A stretch of DNA of 64,000 nt from Adiantum capillus-veneris (taxonomy: Eukaryota > Streptophyta > Polypodiopsida > Polypodiales > Pteridaceae): positions 67,916,435 to 67,980,434 of the forward strand of contig CM043950.1 in NCBI GenBank assembly GCA_014529385.2, written 5' to 3'. The position numbers were made by a program, and so were the translations under genes. Below, in pieces: positions 59,782 through 64,000 of this stretch. Positions within the stretch are counted from its first letter, which is position 1. Each line of letters starts with the position of its first letter. The notes under the pieces were generated by a model, which ran no database searches, had not been told where the DNA came from, and was given only the letters and a program-made list of their open reading frames with translations.

Positions 59782-60643
59782 TTTAGACATACATAAACAA
59801 TATAGTCGATAATTTGTGCATTTGGATCTTTCAATATCCCAATATCAACAGTGTCCAGTGCTAATTGCCTACTACCATCAACAAGGGGAATGGTTGCTAA
59901 CAATCCTTCTGTCATGGAATGTAAAATATCATTGTTTCTTTCATTTAGGTCTGTGGTAACTTGCCCATAGTTTCTCCTTTAGGCGTCTTCATCAGCAGCA
60001 AAAAATTGTATCCTCTTTAACTTCTCTGCTTCAGAGTCACGCCTTTCTTCTTGCTCAGCTCTGGCTCTGGTGTTCACCTCATGAGTAACCTCATGAATCT
60101 TAACCCCTTGTTCCCGACGGCCTGGTTGTATTAGCAGTATATCTTTCATTCTGGGATCAATAAACTCATTATGGATAAGGAGATTATCGTATCTCCAACT
60201 CACTCTCTTGAGAGTCTCATTGTCCTTGTCCATTATTATCACCCTGTGAGCATGAGCAGCAACAATGCTAATATCATTAAAATACTCCAAAAGAAAATCT
60301 TATGCTGCTTCTTGAAGACACAGCAGGGCAACAGCCTTCCACCTCATTGTACCAGCAGGGCAACAACCTTCCACCTCATTGTACCAGCACATGCTTCCTC
60401 ATAGATTTTCCTTACTGCTCTTTGGAAAGGAAGTTTAGGGACACAAAGCTCAATACATTTCTGAGCTTTCCTGATCTCCCTAAATAAACCCATGTTTCTT
60501 TGAATATTCTTCATTCTTGGTCCCTTCAATATCTTCATTGGTTTATCTGAAGTTTTCTTCTTACTAGAACACCTTCCACAAGCTTTCTTTGCAAGCCCTG
60601 GTCCTTTCCCTGCCTTCCTTGCTATTGACTTGGTCCTTGCCAT
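59782..60643 (-). pseudogene. Histone H3-like (CENH3-like) fold with C-terminal extension, broken
   Basis: From ATG at 60,643 the frame begins [10 protein letters not shown], the H3 tail start, and continues with a shortened basic tail and MGLFREIRKAQKCIELCVPK, LPFQRAVRKI (H3 alpha-N/alpha-1). Then comes a loop one residue longer than in canonical H3, then MRWKAVALLCLQEAA, then (after TAA at 60,300-60,302, where H3 has Glu) DFLLEYFNDIS, and HAHRVIIMDKDNETLKRV (alpha-2/alpha-3). The longer loop 1 and the Arg-Trp before alpha-2 are features of plant CENH3. A 32-bp duplication shifts the frame. The extension (to 59,782) is highly charged, has a TAA at 59,979 and then about 65 open codons up to a perfect donor (GTAAGT). 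A TTCTCTTACAG acceptor lies 4 bp before the ATG. Confidence 0.8.
60321..60384 (-). repeat. 32-bp frameshifting tandem duplication in the H3-like gene
   Basis: CAGCAGGGCAACA(G/A)CCTTCC... is present twice at a 32-bp offset (60,321-60,352 and 60,353-60,384) with one difference. Because 32 is not a multiple of three it breaks the H3 frame. The upstream frame hits TGA at 60,344-60,346; the sequence after the second copy matches H3 in the shifted frame. Confidence 0.9.
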
Positions 60644-60668
60644 TCCACTGTAAGAGAAAAATGCAAAG

Positions 60669-60795
<127 letters not shown>

Positions 60796-60799
60796 TCTG

Positions 60800-60860
60800 G
60801 GATCACGGCACGTGGGCTTAGGTTTGACACGGGCTAAAAGCCTATTGCGCGTCGTGATCC
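60800..60860. repeat. 61-bp palindromic repeat, copy 1
   Basis: GGATCACGGCAC at one end, GCGCGTCGTGATCC at the other, with further matching GGGCTTA/TAAAAGCC inside. It is followed by a tail ending GCAACAAGCC shared with copy 2. Confidence 0.85.
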
Positions 60861-60972
60861 ACAAGTGGAAAGAGGAAAATTTGAAATTTACTTCAAGCCT
60901 TTTAGGCAACAAGCCCCAATTTTATTGATTATTAAATTGAGTCTAAAGTACTATCTTGAGATGTATAATAGT

Positions 60973-61832
<860 letters not shown>

Positions 61833-61847
61833 GACCCCTTTTTCTGT

Positions 61848-61908
61848 GGATCACGGTGCACGGGCTCATCTTTAAGCCAGGCTAGTTGCTTATTGCGTGT
61901 CGTGATCC
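61848..61908. repeat. 61-bp palindromic repeat, copy 2
   Basis: GGATCACGGTGCACGGGCT to GCGTGTCGTGATCC, the same length as copy 1, with the same following tail (to GCAACAAGCC) and then another (CT)n at 61,981-62,041. Confidence 0.85.
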
Positions 61909-61978
61909 ACAAGAGGATCGAGAAAATTTTGTAATCTAATTCATGCCTTTTAAGCAACAAGCCTCAAAAATTTTGTAG

Positions 61979-62041
<63 letters not shown>

Positions 62042-62052
62042 GTTGTTTGTAT

Positions 62053-62113
62053 GGATCACGACGCACGGACACAAAAACAAGCAAAGAGAATAGTCTATCG
62101 AGCGCCGTGATCA
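62053..62113. repeat. 61-bp palindromic repeat, copy 3
   Basis: GGATCACGACGCACGG to GAGCGCCGTGATCA. The interior differs from copies 1 and 2. Confidence 0.7.
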
Positions 62114-62302
62114 ATTTTGTGGCATCCCTCTCTTTATCTTTATTTCTCTCTCTCTCTCTCTCTCTATCTCTCTCATCTCTCTCTCCATGTACATCTTCCT
62201 CTTTCAAACCAAGCAAGGCTTCAAAAATACTATCTATCACACTCTCTCTCTCAATCTCTCTATGTCTTTCTCTTCCAAACCTAACACACAATCAGAAACT
62301 CT

Positions 62303-62304
<2 letters not shown>

Positions 62305-62394
<90 letters not shown>

Positions 62395-62396
62395 CT
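62305..62396. repeat. (CT)n array
   Basis: CT run of about 85 bp; another lies at 62,606-62,668. Confidence 0.95.
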
Positions 62397-62598
62397 TTTT
62401 CCCTCTTCATATTTAAAAACCACTATGGAAATACCTCTCTTGGTGGAATTCAAATGGAAGAAAACGCGTGTAGGAGCCTTGCACCTTGGTTGCAGAGGAT
62501 GTCTTGACTGTAGGTGTCTCTTTGTCTCTCTCTATCTCTCCCAGAGGTCGTCTTTTTCGTTAGCTATCTCCCTCTCCTTCTCGCAGAGGTCGTCTATG

Positions 62599-62671
<73 letters not shown>

Positions 62672-62891
62672 CATGAAATCAAGTGTGCACTTGTTACTAT
62701 AAATGTACACATATTTTTGTCTTGTTGAAAATTAATTATCTGGTTGTACCACCAATAAATGCATGTCGTGTAACACGTGTTCAATATATGCGGCTTGCAT
62801 CGTTAAAAACACCAATGGTAATATCTATTATTGCATGAAAAGGGGAGAGGAGAGAGATAGAATAACGAGAGAGAGATAGAGGCTAGAGAGC

Positions 62892-62895
<4 letters not shown>

Positions 62896-62971
<76 letters not shown>

Positions 62972-63100
62972 TTAACTCATGTGGTCAACCTAATTACAGA
63001 CCTCGTGAGAGAGAGGGAGAGAGAGAGAGAGATAAACTCATGTGGTCAAGCTAATTACAGACCTCGAGAGAGACATAGATAGAGGCTTGAGAGATAGAGA
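62896..63100. repeat. (GA)n array and 61-bp duplicated segment
   Basis: (GA)n at 62,896-62,969, followed by two copies of AACTCATGTGGTCAA(C/G)CTAA plus TTACAGACCTCG (about 62,973 and 63,034), each followed by (GA)n. Confidence 0.85.
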
Positions 63101-63222
63101 GAGAAAGTAAGGAAGTGGGAAAGAGACACCTAAGAAGGCCTCTACCTCCTTCAAGGTGCAGGAATCAGAAGCTTGAAGACTCAAAACTACATTCCCAGTT
63201 CTGAGCCTCTACTCCAACAACA

Positions 63223-63241
63223 ATGTCTAGTCCTGGCAAAG
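63223..63241 (+). CDS. Possible short first exon
   Basis: ATGTCTAGTCCTGGCAAAG followed by GTAAAG. The ATG has a good plant context (AACAATGTC) and the following GT is a plausible donor, after a (GA)n-containing leader. It would encode only MSSPGK before splicing; no downstream exon is identified before the window ends. Confidence 0.25.
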
Positions 63242-63344
63242 GTAAAGTCAATCTCTTCAGTTTCATTATGTCCTTAGTTTAGTTGTGTTTTGGGATTGTG
63301 CTTTAAAATGTAAAAGATCATTTCACCATTCAAATACCATCATT

Positions 63345-63405
63345 GGAACACGGTGCGCCAGTAACATTATTGTGATCGGTTTACATAGTCTGCGTGCCAT
63401 GATCC
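63345..63405. repeat. 61-bp palindromic repeat, copy 4
   Basis: GGAACACGGTGCGCC to TGCGTGCCATGATCC, again 61 bp between outer bases. A half copy (GGATCATGACGTGCC) begins at 63,480. Confidence 0.65.
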
Positions 63406-63539
63406 TCTTCTAATATTTACAAAGGGATTTTTTGTAAAATGATATTGTAGGTATTTCAATGCATGAAAGCCTGCTAAGTGGATCATGACGTGCCAATAGA
63501 GTTGTCATAATAATCAATATCTAATTCTCCTAAATGATT

Positions 63540-64000
63540 TTCTCATATTAAACTGATCATTTAATGTGGGGAAGTGCCAAGGGAGAAAAAGCTAGAATAT
63601 TGGTTAAGTTAGCAGACCGGCCACAGTAGGGATCCAAAGGAGGGAAAATAGGGATCCAAAGGGGGGGCCATCTGCAAAAGAGCCATGTGAAACAATGGGC
63701 TAAAAAGACCCTAAGGTTCAGCCCATTAAGACTTCCAAAATGCTAAGGTTCCAAAATTCAAAGGTTGTGTCCAAAGGTCAACCTTAGGGAAAATTGGATG
63801 CTTAGTGTGTGCCCAAAAAGTCTTTCTACATCCCTACATGGGAGGGGGCGAGCCCCAAAGCTAGGGGATGAGAGAGAAAGCCACACACACACACACAGGC
63901 TCCCTTTACACAAAGGGAATGAGGGACACATGTCAGCTCCCTAGGCCAGATGCCCACAAGGTGTGCCCAATTCCTATTGGAAGACCCTTGAAGTGGACCA
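63540..64000. other. No gene recognised
   Basis: Purine-rich direct short repeats (AGGGATCCAAAG twice, 63,629-63,660) and a (CA)n run at about 63,882-63,897. It may be the start of an LTR that continues past the window. Confidence 0.35.

Overview
This window looks like nuclear DNA from a large-genome land plant. The evidence is Ty1/copia, Ty3/gypsy (including a dual-RNase-H, Tat-like lineage) and CACTA elements, plant-type PPR motifs, GT-AG introns, and very long (CT/GA)n, (CA/GT)n and (AT)n arrays. The density of dinucleotide arrays and the PPR debris would suit a fern, lycophyte or gymnosperm, but the sequence alone does not fix the species. I found no intact host gene, no rRNA or tRNA gene and no CRISPR. 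Nearly every coding stretch carries stops or frameshifts.

Layout. 1-620 is the 3' end of a gypsy integrase, followed by a copia LTR (1.04-1.29 kb) and repeat-derived sequence to 5.5 kb. 5,516-12,386 is a complete CACTA transposon with matching ends and a GAA target duplication; its transposase gene (with a 79-bp intron) and second gene are both broken. 15,159-18,779 is a copia element with both LTRs and a large internal deletion. 20.6-25.4 kb holds minus-strand copia remains. 26.5-39.9 kb is a nest: a minus-strand gypsy element (LTR pieces at 26.5-27.1 and 39.1-39.9 kb, gag-protease-RT at 33.8-36.4 kb) was invaded at 27,120 by a non-autonomous element with LTRs over 2 kb whose inside carries one long, acidic, stop-interrupted reading frame. 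Those LTRs contain PPR-gene fragments. A diverged solo copy of the same LTR sits at 45,717-47,995, at the hinge of a long inverted-repeat element. 43.2-44.7 kb is a 333-bp tandem repeat. 49.1-52.5 kb is a tandemly duplicated RNase H-integrase module, and 54-55.3 kb is a gag-only element.

The most unusual part is 56.5-63.4 kb. On the minus strand, collinear but broken exons read: a histone-H3 fold with centromeric-H3-like features (60,643-60,200), a charged extension (to 59,782), a Ulp1/C48-type cysteine protease (59,703-59,170), an acidic linker (59,089-58,485), and an FCP1/NIF-like phosphatase domain (58,357-57,776). Several exon edges have good splice sites. This may be one decayed chimeric chromatin-type gene or adjacent relics. 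Upstream lie about 1.9 kb dominated by CT repeats and four 61-bp palindromes.

Most in-frame stops are TAG or TGA, several where the family normally has Gln (CAG) or Arg (CGA). This is what deamination of methylated CHG/CG sites in silenced plant repeats would give.
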